Positions 5,988 through 13,201 of a stretch of 17,448 nt of DNA are shown here, piece by piece. This DNA is from CAZKMM01 sp964592965. Lineage in GTDB: Bacteria > RBG-13-61-14 > DRUE01. Position 1 is the first letter of the stretch. The number at the start of each line of letters is the position of its first letter. Location: NCBI GenBank assembly GCA_964592965.1, contig CAZQJX010000049.1:1-17448 (forward strand). Reading direction: 5' to 3'. The position numbers were made by a program, and so were the translations under genes. The notes below the pieces were generated by a model. It was not told where the DNA came from, did not search any database, and saw only the letters and a list, made by a program, of their open reading frames with translations.

Positions 5988-7972
5988 TGTCAAAGCTTTA
6001 CAACTGCCTGCGTGTCCTTTTGACAGCTATTTCTTATTTTTTGCTCCTTGAGATTATTTTTAAAGAATATTTTTATCCTGACCTGCCTTTGATTATTGAA
6101 TATACTTTCTGGATGGTAATTTGTTTGATAATTATTTTCTTTGTCTGGCTTATTGCTACAAAAAATCGGGTTATATGGTCTGTAGGTTTTTGGCTTTTTA
6201 TTATTATTTTTTCTTTTTGGTTCAACTGGCACCGAAGGGAAATTGGTGGATTGGGTATAGATAAATTCTTTCTAGCCCTTTTGCCCTCTATATTAGCTCT
6301 ATTAGTTTTTTTCCTCTTAACCCTTTTCCTTTATCTGGAACATTACAAAAATTTTGCTCCTTATCTTTTGGCAGGGGCGATTATTGCCCTACCCTTTTGG
6401 CTGTTTGTTTATAATGAAGGACTTATTTTCAAGCTGGGATTTTCTGAGGGAATTTCTGCTTTAATTAACCTATGCACTATCTTGATTTCAGTTTTAATTC
6501 TTGCAGGATTAGGATTTTTCCTTGCCAGATTTAAACTGGAAAAACTTACATCCTTCTGGCTGATTTTTTCCCTTGCTGTTGCCATTTATGTTTTTTCTGC
6601 TCCTTTAATTTCAGAATTTCATAAAACCTCTCCCAAAACTTCGGGCGAGCCCCTACCTGATTTATTTCTCATTTCTGTGGACACTCTTCGTGCTGACCAT
6701 CTTGGAATCTATGGAGAAAAAAAGATTAAAACACCCAGCATTGACGCACTTGCCCGAGATTCTGTTGTTTTTGAAAACGCCATCAGCCCGTCTAACTGGA
6801 CAGTTCCTGCTATTGCCAGCTGGTTGGTGGGAAAACTTCCCCGCCAGCATAAAGCAGGAAAAGCTAAGTTCATAGGAAAAGAGCTTGTTTATACTGGCTT
6901 GGATAAATCCTTTACCTCTATTGCAGAGGCGCTCCATCAAAAAGGATATTTTACCTGCGCCTTTGTTGATAATCCCTGGCTTGACCCAGAGCATAATTTC
7001 AATCAGGGATTTGACTATTATTTTTATTATTACCCACCTGCTCTTGCCAGAGACCTAATTGGATTAAGATTTATTCGGGCAGGATACAATCTTTTGACCA
7101 AAAGACAGAAACTTAAAGGTGGAAGCTGGCTCACTCAGCGAGCCATTGCTTGGCTGAAGAAAAATTCTCAAAAAAAGCCTCTTTTCTTCTGGATACATTA
7201 TTTTGACCCGCATCTTCCCTATAAAAAGCACCCGCAGTATCCAGTTAAACTAAAAGCCAGCCCAGCCATAGAGCGAGCCTGTTTGCAGGCAACACCAGAG
7301 ATAATTCGCAGTGGCTATTACAATCTCTCTCAATCTGATAAAGCTTATATTCACGAGTTATATCTTGGCGAGGTGGTATTCACTGACCTTTTGGTGGGCG
7401 AGCTTGTCAGAGCGCTTCAGGAGCTAGGAAGATACAGGCAATCAGCTGTTATTTTTGTCTCTGACCACGGAGAGGAGTTCTGGGAGCACAATGGCTTTGA
7501 GCATGGTCATACATTTTTTCAGGAGCTGGTGCGAGTGCCTTTATTTATTAAATTGCCAGAGAATGAGAAAGCAGGAACATATATTAAAGAGCCAGTTAGC
7601 ACCGCTCAAATTTATGCCACATTTTTAAAGCTGGCAGGAGATGAAAAGGTCAAAGGAGATTTAATTAAAGTGATTGAAAACCCTCAAAAATCTCCCCAGT
7701 ATGTAATCAGTGAATTTCCTCTTTATTTCAATCTTAAAGGTGCCATCATAGATAAAAAGTTCAATAAACTCATCATTGGCGAAGATGGTGTGGAATTTTA
7801 TCAGCTAGGCACAGACCCCAGCGAGCTTCATTCCCTTCCCCTTGCTGAAAACCAGAAGATTTTACTGGAAAAATTTAACTTGCTCAGCGCTCTTCCCCTC
7901 GCTGAGCCAAAAGCCAAGCCAATTAAAAGGGAACAAAAAAGAAGATTAAAAAGTCTCGGATACATCAAATAA
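5987..7972 (+). CDS. Membrane-anchored sulfatase-family enzyme (alkaline phosphatase superfamily)
   Basis: This 661-residue protein has about seven hydrophobic segments in its first 207 residues (near 8-26, 34-57, 62-80, 93-117, 123-142, 155-180, 188-207), followed by a sulfatase-fold domain, probably periplasmic. Metal-site motifs are SVDTLRADHLG (D232), SDHGEEFWEHNGFEHGH (D493, H494, H506, H508) and HYFDPH near 404-409. The catalytic segment reads SNWTVPAIAS. Threonine 272 stands where true sulfatases carry the Cys or Ser that becomes formylglycine, so no maturase is needed. In this superfamily such a Thr nucleophile is typical of LtaS-like and phosphoethanolamine-transferase enzymes. Activity may thus be phosphotransfer or hydrolysis on an envelope lipid or glycan rather than sulfate-ester cleavage; the substrate is unknown. 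Its start overlaps the preceding stop (TAATG). No terminator is evident before the parA promoter. Confidence 0.85.
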   Translation: MSKLYNCLRVLLTAISYFLLLEIIFKEYFYPDLPLIIEYTFWMVICLIIIFFVWLIATKNRVIWSVGFWLFIIIFSFWFNWHRREIGGLGIDKFFLALLPSILALLVFFLLTLFLYLEHYKNFAPYLLAGAIIALPFWLFVYNEGLIFKLGFSEGISALINLCTILISVLILAGLGFFLARFKLEKLTSFWLIFSLAVAIYVFSAPLISEFHKTSPKTSGEPLPDLFLISVDTLRADHLGIYGEKKIKTPSIDALARDSVVFENAISPSNWTVPAIASWLVGKLPRQHKAGKAKFIGKELVYTGLDKSFTSIAEALHQKGYFTCAFVDNPWLDPEHNFNQGFDYYFYYYPPALARDLIGLRFIRAGYNLLTKRQKLKGGSWLTQRAIAWLKKNSQKKPLFFWIHYFDPHLPYKKHPQYPVKLKASPAIERACLQATPEIIRSGYYNLSQSDKAYIHELYLGEVVFTDLLVGELVRALQELGRYRQSAVIFVSDHGEEFWEHNGFEHGHTFFQELVRVPLFIKLPENEKAGTYIKEPVSTAQIYATFLKLAGDEKVKGDLIKVIENPQKSPQYVISEFPLYFNLKGAIIDKKFNKLIIGEDGVEFYQLGTDPSELHSLPLAENQKILLEKFNLLSALPLAEPKAKPIKREQKRRLKSLGYIK

Positions 7973-7996
7973 ATCCAGTCTGCCGATTTTAAAATA

Positions 7997-8024
7997 TTGC
8001 TTTTCCCCACCATCTTGATATAAT
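7997..8024 (+). promoter_or_regulatory. Predicted promoter of the parA-parB-bactofilin-nhaD-atp series
   Basis: A perfect extended -10, TGATATAAT (8016-8024), lies 16 bases after a weak -35, TTGCTT (7997-8002). Transcription would start near 8031, only about four bases ahead of the parA ATG at 8035. This is the strongest promoter-like sequence heading the long 3' gene series. Confidence 0.6.
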
Positions 8025-8034
8025 TTTGCCAAGT

Positions 8035-8802
8035 ATGGCAGAGATTATTGCTATAGCTAATCAAAAAGGTGGAGTGGGAAAAACCACCACTGCCATTAAT
8101 CTTTCTGCCTGTCTGGCAGTTGGTGAGCGCAGGGTTCTGCTGGTTGATATAGACCCGCAGGCAAATGCAACGAGCGGGCTAGGCATAAATGGTCGTTCTG
8201 CCACTGCTAATATTTATCAGGGCTTGATTTCCCAGTTAAATTTAGAAAAAGCAGTGGTGAATACAGAACTTGAATATCTTAAATTAATTCCCAGCAATGA
8301 AGACCTTGCAGGAGCAGAAATTGAGCTGGTAAGCCTTCCTGAAAGGGAATTTCGGCTAAAAAAAGCCCTTTGCCCGCTGAGCGAGCAATTTGAATTTATT
8401 TTCATAGATTGCCCGCCCAGCCTGAGCCTTCTTACCATCAATGCCCTCTGCTCCGCACATAGCGTGCTGGTTCCTATTCAGTGCGAATACTATGCTTTAG
8501 AAGGTCTGGGAAGGCTTCTCCGAACCATCAAGCTGGTGAAAGAGAGGCTTAATCCCGAGTTAAAAATAGAAGGAATTTTGCTCACTATGTTTGACCGAAG
8601 AAATAATCTCTCTTGGCAGGTAGCTGAGGAGCTTAAAAAACATTTTCCAAAGCTCATCTATAAGACGATTATTCCAAGAAATGTCCGTCTGGGAGAGGCA
8701 CCGAGCTTTGGAAAGCCAATTATCCTGTATGATATTACCAGCTCCGGAGCGCAAAGCTATCTTTCTTTAGCTGAAGAATTTTTAGCAAAAAGGCTTAAAT
8801 AA
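8035..8802 (+). CDS. parA: Chromosome-partitioning ATPase ParA (Soj)
   Basis: This 255-residue ParA/MinD-type ATPase drives segregation of ParB-parS complexes over the nucleoid. The deviant Walker A KGGVGKTT (11-18) contains the signature lysine K11, followed by VDIDPQAN (Walker A', D38-D40) and FIDCPPS (Walker B, D125). There is no N-terminal helix-turn-helix, which marks the short chromosomal Soj type rather than a plasmid ParA with its own DNA-binding domain. I chose the ATG at 8035; an in-frame TTG at 8026 lies upstream of the predicted transcription start. The gene has no Shine-Dalgarno sequence. Its stop overlaps the parB start by one base (TAATG). Confidence 0.96.
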   Translation: MAEIIAIANQKGGVGKTTTAINLSACLAVGERRVLLVDIDPQANATSGLGINGRSATANIYQGLISQLNLEKAVVNTELEYLKLIPSNEDLAGAEIELVSLPEREFRLKKALCPLSEQFEFIFIDCPPSLSLLTINALCSAHSVLVPIQCEYYALEGLGRLLRTIKLVKERLNPELKIEGILLTMFDRRNNLSWQVAEELKKHFPKLIYKTIIPRNVRLGEAPSFGKPIILYDITSSGAQSYLSLAEEFLAKRLK

Positions 8803-9650
8803 TGACGCCAAGAAAAGCCCTAGGAAAAGGTTTAGATGCACTCATTCCCAGCGGGGGTGAGCACGGGGAGCTGGTTTATATAGAGCTGGAAAAAATCCAG
8901 CCTTCACCCAGCCAGCCCCGTGAAGATTTTGACCCAAAAGCATTAAAAGAGCTGGCAGATTCCATTAAATCACAAGGGATTTTACAGCCACTTTTGGTCC
9001 GCAAACTCCCTGATGATGATTCCTATCAACTGATTGCTGGCGAGCGGAGATTTAGAGCAGCAAAACTTGCAGGCTTGAAAAAAGTTCCTGCCCTTATCAA
9101 AGAGGTAGATGAACAGCAGGCATTGGCGCTCAGCCTGATTGAGAATCTCCAGCGAAAAGACCTAAACCCCATTGAAGAAGCAAAGGCTTTTAAAAAGCTG
9201 ATTGAGGATTTCAAACTTACTCAGGAAGAGCTTGCTGAGCTTTTAGGAAAAGACCGAAGCACTATCGCCAACACAATGCGCCTTCTTAAGCTTCCCAGAG
9301 AAATTCAGGCAGAGATAGAAAAAGGAAGGCTATCAGCAGGTCATGCCCGTGCCCTGCTCTCTTTGGATTCTTCTGCAAAAATTAAAATGCTTTTCCAAAA
9401 AATAATCAGGCAGGGATTAAGTGTTCGCCAGGCAGAAGCTCTTGCTCAAAAACTTTTAAGTGAAAAAAAGAAAAAGCCCAAAAAGTTGCAAGTGGAAATT
9501 TTTACCAGAGAGATTGAGCAAAAACTAGCAACCCTGCTCGGTGCAAAGGTGCGGGTTCTTGCTCGTTCAAAAGGCTCTGGTAAAATAGAAATCCATTTTA
9601 AAAATCCTGATGAGCTGGAGAGAATAATTGGCTTTATTTGCAAAAGATAA
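8802..9650 (+). CDS. parB: Chromosome-partitioning protein ParB (Spo0J)
   Basis: This 282-residue ParB is a CTP-dependent DNA clamp that loads at parS sites near the origin. The N-terminus KALGKGLDALIP is the classic short segment that stimulates the ParA ATPase. The CTP-binding domain shows GERRFRAAKLAG (80-91) and ENLQRKDLNPIEEA (114-127). The parS-binding helix-turn-helix follows (about 139-162, LTQEELAELLGKDRSTIAN), with a C-terminal dimerisation region after a Lys-rich linker. The start codon overlaps the parA stop (TAATG) and has no Shine-Dalgarno sequence, so translation is probably coupled to parA. I saw no copy of the usual palindrome TGTTTCACGTGAAACA in the window by eye. Confidence 0.96.
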   Translation: MTPRKALGKGLDALIPSGGEHGELVYIELEKIQPSPSQPREDFDPKALKELADSIKSQGILQPLLVRKLPDDDSYQLIAGERRFRAAKLAGLKKVPALIKEVDEQQALALSLIENLQRKDLNPIEEAKAFKKLIEDFKLTQEELAELLGKDRSTIANTMRLLKLPREIQAEIEKGRLSAGHARALLSLDSSAKIKMLFQKIIRQGLSVRQAEALAQKLLSEKKKKPKKLQVEIFTREIEQKLATLLGAKVRVLARSKGSGKIEIHFKNPDELERIIGFICKR

Positions 9651-9683
9651 AAAGGAAAAAGCCGAACCCGAGCAGAAGCAGAT

Positions 9684-9691
9684 AAGGAGGG
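9684..9691 (+). promoter_or_regulatory. Strong Shine-Dalgarno sequence deciding the bactofilin start
   Basis: AAGGAGGG ends five bases before the ATG at 9697. It competes with an upstream in-frame TTG at 9628, which has only a GGAG about ten bases before it. Confidence 0.75.
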
Positions 9692-9696
9692 AAATT

Positions 9697-10086
9697 ATGC
9701 GTAAAGAGGAAGCCTCGCTCGCCTCTCGCGAGCTCAATGCTCTTTTGGGCAGAGGAAGCCAGTTTGAAGGCAAGCTGGTTTTTGAAGGCACGGTGCGAAT
9801 TGATGGTAAATTTAAAGGAGAGATTCATTCTAAGGGAAAATTAATCATTGGCGAAAATGGAGAGGTTGAAGGAGATGTATGGGTGGATAGTGCGATTATT
9901 AGCGGAAAGCTTAAAGGAAACATAAAGGCGGAGAAAAAAGTTGAGCTTCTTGCGCCAGCAAAATTGACTGGAAATATCTCCACCAAAGCGCTTGTTATTC
10001 AGGAAGGCGCGGTCTTTGATGGTAATTGTCAAATGTCAGAGGTAAAGCAAAAGTCCACAACTCAAACTGAAATAAAAAAAGAGTAG
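9697..10086 (+). CDS. Bactofilin cytoskeletal protein
   Basis: Bactofilins polymerise without nucleotide into beta-helical filaments that scaffold cell-wall enzymes or, in Myxococcus, the ParABS machinery. From the ATG the protein has 129 residues. The core beta-helix starts with RGSQFEGKLVFEGTVRIDGKFKGEI and continues with the six-residue periodic pattern (GKLIIGENGEVEGDV, SGKLKGNIKAEKKVEL, GNISTKALVIQEGAVFDG). Its flanks are short, charged and disordered, as is usual. The ATG is chosen for its strong Shine-Dalgarno sequence. An in-frame TTG at 9628, inside the end of parB, would add 23 residues beginning MALFAKDKKEK. That resembles the short hydrophobic-plus-basic tails other bactofilins use for membrane binding, so a longer form is possible. 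Placement directly after parAB suggests a role in origin positioning. Confidence 0.9.
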   Translation: MRKEEASLASRELNALLGRGSQFEGKLVFEGTVRIDGKFKGEIHSKGKLIIGENGEVEGDVWVDSAIISGKLKGNIKAEKKVELLAPAKLTGNISTKALVIQEGAVFDGNCQMSEVKQKSTTQTEIKKE

Positions 10087-10113
10087 TTCAAAAAACTTTT
10101 AAGGAGTAGGCAA

Positions 10114-11568
10114 ATGCTCTTAAAAGCCATAAAAGAAACTATTATTTTCTTGTGTTTATTTTTACTTTTTTCTTTTTGCGCCTTTGCTCAACGCTCAAAT
10201 CCTTCTAATATTTTTTTCAGCTCAAAAATCCTTTTGGCAAGCACAAAAACTGAAGAAACTCATTCAATTTCAACTTCTAATAAAGAAGCTGGTGAGGAAT
10301 CTGCAGAGCTTTCTAATTGGGACCCGCCTCTTTGGAGCCCAATCGGTTTTGCCCTTATGCTCCTTGCAATAGCGGTTATCCCTTTGATTGCTGAGAAATG
10401 GTGGGAATCTAATTTAAACAAAGCTATTGTCTCCCTTGGCCTTGCCATACCATTTGGAATTTACATCCTCGTAAACGACTGGCACGCCCTTGCCCACGAG
10501 ATGCATGAGTATATTTCTTTTATTGTTCTTTTGGGCACGCTTTTTATTATTTCAGGCGGGATTTACCTTCACGGAAATATCTATGCCCGACCAAGAAATA
10601 ATGTCATTTTGCTGGGGATAGGCACTGTTCTTGCCAGCTTTATCGGCACAACTGGCGCGGCAATGCTTTTAATCCGACCACTTATTACCACAAATTCTGC
10701 CCGTAAATATGTGGTTCATACCATTATCTTTTTTATCTTTCTGGTCGCGAATATTGGCGGTTCTTTAACTCCACTTGGCGACCCGCCACTGTTTATGGGC
10801 TATCTTAGAGGAGTTCCTTTTATCTGGACTTTTCGGCTCTGGAAGATGTGGCTACCAACTTCTGGCTTGCTCCTTTTTATCTACTGGCTTATTGATTCTT
10901 ACTACTGGCGCAAGGAATCAGAAGAAGTAAAACGCTGGGATGAAAAATATGCTCTTCCCCTCAAGCTTCACGGCAAGATAAATTTTCTCTGGCTTGCCTG
11001 CGTGGTTGCTATAATTTATTTTGAGGTGCAAAGCCCTTGGCGTGAGCTGGGAATGATAGCACTTTGCTTTATCTCTTGGTTCACTACACCCAAAGGCGTT
11101 CGTGAGGCGCACAATTTTACTTTTGACCCGATTATAGAGGTTGCGGTTTTGTTTTTTGGTATTTTTGTGACAATGGTTCCTGCGCTTCAGCTCCTTCGGC
11201 TTCACGGTGCTCAGATGGGAGTAAATGCGCCTTGGCACTTCTTCTGGATGACAGGAATGCTCTCCAGTTTCCTTGACAACACCCCCACCTATCTGGTATT
11301 TTTAAGTCTAGCAGAAGGACTCAACCTCCCACCTGATGTTATTCTCCATTCAGGAATTGGTGTTAGTCATATCATCTTAGAAGCTATTTCCTGTGGTGCT
11401 GTTTTTATGGGCGCAAATACATATATCGGCAACGGACCAAACTTTATGGTCAAAGCCATAGCTGAAGAGAATGGAATTAAAATGCCCAGCTTCTTTGGAT
11501 ATATGCTTTGGTCTGGTGCTATTCTTCTTCCTATTTTTGTTCTTGTTACTTTTGCATTCTTCGTTTGA
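10114..11568 (+). CDS. nhaD: NhaD-type Na+/H+ antiporter
   Basis: This 484-residue inner-membrane transporter belongs to the NhaD group of the ion transporter superfamily, which exchanges Na+ (or Li+) for H+. A cleavable-looking signal peptide (about 1-26, ending CAFAQ) and a polar stretch up to residue 70 precede some eleven to twelve hydrophobic segments. Family motifs include GTTGAAMLLIRP, GGSLTPLGDPPLFMG, LDNTPTYL (D388, N389) and GANTYIGNGPNFM, the paired Thr/Asn/Asp regions expected for ion binding. The ATG has an AAGGAG Shine-Dalgarno sequence eight bases upstream. The gene is 27 bases after the bactofilin gene and 54 bases before the first ATP synthase gene, with no convincing terminator on either side. 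It therefore probably belongs to the same transcription unit, linking Na+ handling to ATP synthesis. Confidence 0.9.
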   Translation: MLLKAIKETIIFLCLFLLFSFCAFAQRSNPSNIFFSSKILLASTKTEETHSISTSNKEAGEESAELSNWDPPLWSPIGFALMLLAIAVIPLIAEKWWESNLNKAIVSLGLAIPFGIYILVNDWHALAHEMHEYISFIVLLGTLFIISGGIYLHGNIYARPRNNVILLGIGTVLASFIGTTGAAMLLIRPLITTNSARKYVVHTIIFFIFLVANIGGSLTPLGDPPLFMGYLRGVPFIWTFRLWKMWLPTSGLLLFIYWLIDSYYWRKESEEVKRWDEKYALPLKLHGKINFLWLACVVAIIYFEVQSPWRELGMIALCFISWFTTPKGVREAHNFTFDPIIEVAVLFFGIFVTMVPALQLLRLHGAQMGVNAPWHFFWMTGMLSSFLDNTPTYLVFLSLAEGLNLPPDVILHSGIGVSHIILEAISCGAVFMGANTYIGNGPNFMVKAIAEENGIKMPSFFGYMLWSGAILLPIFVLVTFAFFV

Positions 11569-11569
11569 A

Positions 11570-11607
11570 AAATTAAAAGATTGGCGATAGTTTAAATCTG
11601 ATAATTT
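11570..11607. repeat. AT-rich imperfect inverted repeat between nhaD and the ATP synthase genes
   Basis: The left arm AAATTA-aa-AGATT (11570-11582) mirrors the right arm AATCT-ga-TAATTT (11595-11607) around a 12-base loop, with one internal 2x2 mismatch. It starts two bases after the nhaD stop and ends just before the Shine-Dalgarno sequence of the next gene. It is too AT-rich and lacks the U-run for an ordinary intrinsic terminator. It could be an mRNA processing or stability element, or chance. Confidence 0.35.
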
Positions 11608-11622
11608 GAAAGGGAGCAGAAA

Positions 11623-12054
11623 TTGATCAGTTTAAACTATAGCTTTTTTGTTCAGCTTTTTATCTTTCTTTTCTTGGTGATTATTCTCAATCAGTTTCTT
11701 TTCAAACCTGTTCTTAAAATCTGGCAGGAGCGGGAAGAAGCAATTGAAGGAAAAAGGAAAAAAGCCCAGGAGCTGGAAAAGCAGGTAAATGAATTAGCGC
11801 AAAGGCTCAATCAGGAGCTGGAAAAAGCCCAAGAGCGGGCACAGAAAGAAGAAGAAAAGCTCAAGCAAAAATTCCTTCGCCAGCAGGAAGAGCTAATTCA
11901 AAAAACCCGCTCTCAGGCTAATGAAATGATTGCAGAGCTAAGGGAAAAAATTGCTTTGGAATATAAAACCGCTCTCAGCCAACTGGAGCAGGAAGCAGAA
12001 AATCTTGCTCAAAAGATTGCTGAGCAGATATTGGGAAGGAAAATCAGTGGGTAA
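11623..12054 (+). CDS. ATP synthase Fo subunit b' (first b-type subunit)
   Basis: This 143-residue peripheral-stalk subunit has one N-terminal membrane helix (about 7-28) followed by the motif FKPVLKIWQERE, a hallmark of b-type subunits. The rest is a long charged coiled coil rich in Glu, Lys and Gln to the C-terminus (LAQKIAEQILGRKI). It starts with TTG: an in-frame stop (11602-11604) lies 18 bases upstream, no other start fits, and AAAGGGAG (11609-11616) is placed six bases before it. The presence of a second b-type gene three bases later makes this the b' member of a b/b' heterodimer, as in cyanobacteria and many Deltaproteobacteria. Assignment of b' versus b rests on order and length. Confidence 0.88.
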   Translation: MISLNYSFFVQLFIFLFLVIILNQFLFKPVLKIWQEREEAIEGKRKKAQELEKQVNELAQRLNQELEKAQERAQKEEEKLKQKFLRQQEELIQKTRSQANEMIAELREKIALEYKTALSQLEQEAENLAQKIAEQILGRKISG

Positions 12055-12057
12055 AAA

Positions 12058-12657
12058 ATGACAGGAAAAAAATCCATATTAAAAAAGCTCTGGCATCCGC
12101 TTCTGGGATGGTTTTTGATAGCTTTGATTGTGGGCGTGGGATTGAGCCTGTTTTTCAAAGCCAAAGGTTCGCATAATCCTTGGGCAGATGGCTTTCAGCC
12201 AGCAAATTTTATTGTTCTATGCGCATTGGTCTATTACCTTGCCAAAGAGAGGTTTAAAAGATATTTCCAGACACGGCACCAAGAGATAGCTGAACAGATT
12301 GAGCAATCGGAAAAGAGGCTCAAGGAAATAGAGGAAGAATATGCTGAATATCAAAAGAGGCTTTCCCAGCTTGAAAAAGAAATCTCCCAAATAAGAGAGC
12401 GGATAAGAAAAGAAGGTGAATTTGAGCGGGAGCAGATTTTAAAGGAAGCAAAGCGCCAGATAGAGCGGATAAAAAACGAAGCTGAATTCACTGCCCAGCA
12501 GGAGATAAAAAGTGCGCAAGCTCGGCTTTATCAAAGTGCGGTTAAAAAGGCTTTAGAGCTGGCAGAGCAGTTTATTCGTTCCCAGATAAAGCCAGAAGAT
12601 GAAAAGCGCCTGTTTGAGGAGTACATCAAGGAGGTGGAGAGTGGCAAGCTGGGATAG
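12058..12657 (+). CDS. atpF: ATP synthase Fo subunit b (second b-type subunit)
   Basis: This 199-residue second stalk subunit has two hydrophobic stretches: a signal-like N-terminal one (about 14-33) after a basic start, and a second (about 49-65, FIVLCALVYYLAKERF) that matches the membrane helix of ordinary b subunits. A long heptad-rich coiled coil follows (about 75-165) and the end is SQIKPEDEKRLFEEYIKEV. An extra N-terminal segment of this kind is also seen in AtpF of Deltaproteobacteria, where it may be a signal peptide. Only three bases separate it from the b' stop, and its last 17 bases overlap atpH, so the three genes are tightly coupled. Confidence 0.9.
   Translation: MTGKKSILKKLWHPLLGWFLIALIVGVGLSLFFKAKGSHNPWADGFQPANFIVLCALVYYLAKERFKRYFQTRHQEIAEQIEQSEKRLKEIEEEYAEYQKRLSQLEKEISQIRERIRKEGEFEREQILKEAKRQIERIKNEAEFTAQQEIKSAQARLYQSAVKKALELAEQFIRSQIKPEDEKRLFEEYIKEVESGKLG
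12628..12635 (+). promoter_or_regulatory. Full-consensus Shine-Dalgarno sequence of atpH, inside atpF
   Basis: AAGGAGGT, a full match to the canonical anti-Shine-Dalgarno complement, ends five bases before the GTG at 12641. It fixes the atpH start, which would otherwise be ambiguous because the frame is open further upstream. Confidence 0.85.
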
Positions 12658-13186
12658 CGTAGCAAGGCGTTATGCTCGTGCCCTACTTATGCTGGCAAAG
12701 GAGCAGAACCAGGTTGAAGAGCTCGGCGCTGAGCTGAAATCGCTGGTGGGATTTTTTGAGCAGTATCCTGAATTGTTTCATCAAATTTTAAGTCCGCAAA
12801 TTTTGCCAGAGGAGCGAGAAAATATCATAAAAACCCTTTCCAGTCAGCTTAATTTAACTGAGCTTATGACCAATTTTTTACTTCTCCTTAATCAAAAGAG
12901 GCGGTTTGCCATTATTAATCGCATTGCAAGGGTATATGAACAGCTTTCAGATGAGCTTTCTGGCATTGCAAGAGCAGAGGTCTATTCTGCCCAAGAAATT
13001 GATTCCTCATTAAAAGAAAAATTAATAAATATTTTGGAGAAAAAGCTCAACAAAAAGGTAGTGGCTAAGTTTTTTACAGACCCGGAGCTGATTGGCGGAG
13101 TTAAGGTAAAAGTAGGAAGCATTCTTATGGACGGCTCTATCAGGGCTCAGCTAAAGATGCTTGAAGACCAGCTAAAAGGAATATAA
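12641..13186 (+). CDS. atpH: ATP synthase F1 subunit delta (OSCP)
   Basis: Delta caps the F1 head and joins it to the b/b' stalk. From the GTG at 12641 it has 181 residues, the usual length. The N-terminal six-helix domain opens with SVARRYARALLMLAKE, the family's typical start. The C-terminal signature is FFTDPELIGGVKVKVGSILMDGSI followed by a closing helix. The frame is open 42 bases further upstream into atpF, but that extension would be unrelated to the family and the GTG has a perfect Shine-Dalgarno sequence. The gene is followed 15 bases later by atpA. Confidence 0.95.
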   Translation: MASWDSVARRYARALLMLAKEQNQVEELGAELKSLVGFFEQYPELFHQILSPQILPEERENIIKTLSSQLNLTELMTNFLLLLNQKRRFAIINRIARVYEQLSDELSGIARAEVYSAQEIDSSLKEKLINILEKKLNKKVVAKFFTDPELIGGVKVKVGSILMDGSIRAQLKMLEDQLKGI

Positions 13187-13201
13187 GCGGGGAGGAGAAA
13201 A

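Noticed and set aside
8026..8034. TTG start three codons upstream of parA
   Set aside because: It lies upstream of the predicted transcription start and overlaps the space just after the -10 box; the ATG at 8035 gives the standard Soj N-terminus.
8035..9700. Search for a parS site near parAB
   Set aside because: No palindrome close to TGTTTCACGTGAAACA was seen by eye here or elsewhere in the window; a mismatch-tolerant scan was not possible.
11576..11605. Possible promoter before atpF' (TTGGCG and GATAAT)
   Set aside because: The spacing between the two boxes is only about 13 bases and no better -35 lies at 16-18 bases.
12599..12640. 14-codon upstream extension of the delta subunit frame
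   Set aside because: It is the out-of-frame end of atpF; the GTG at 12641 has a perfect Shine-Dalgarno sequence and begins the family's conserved sequence.
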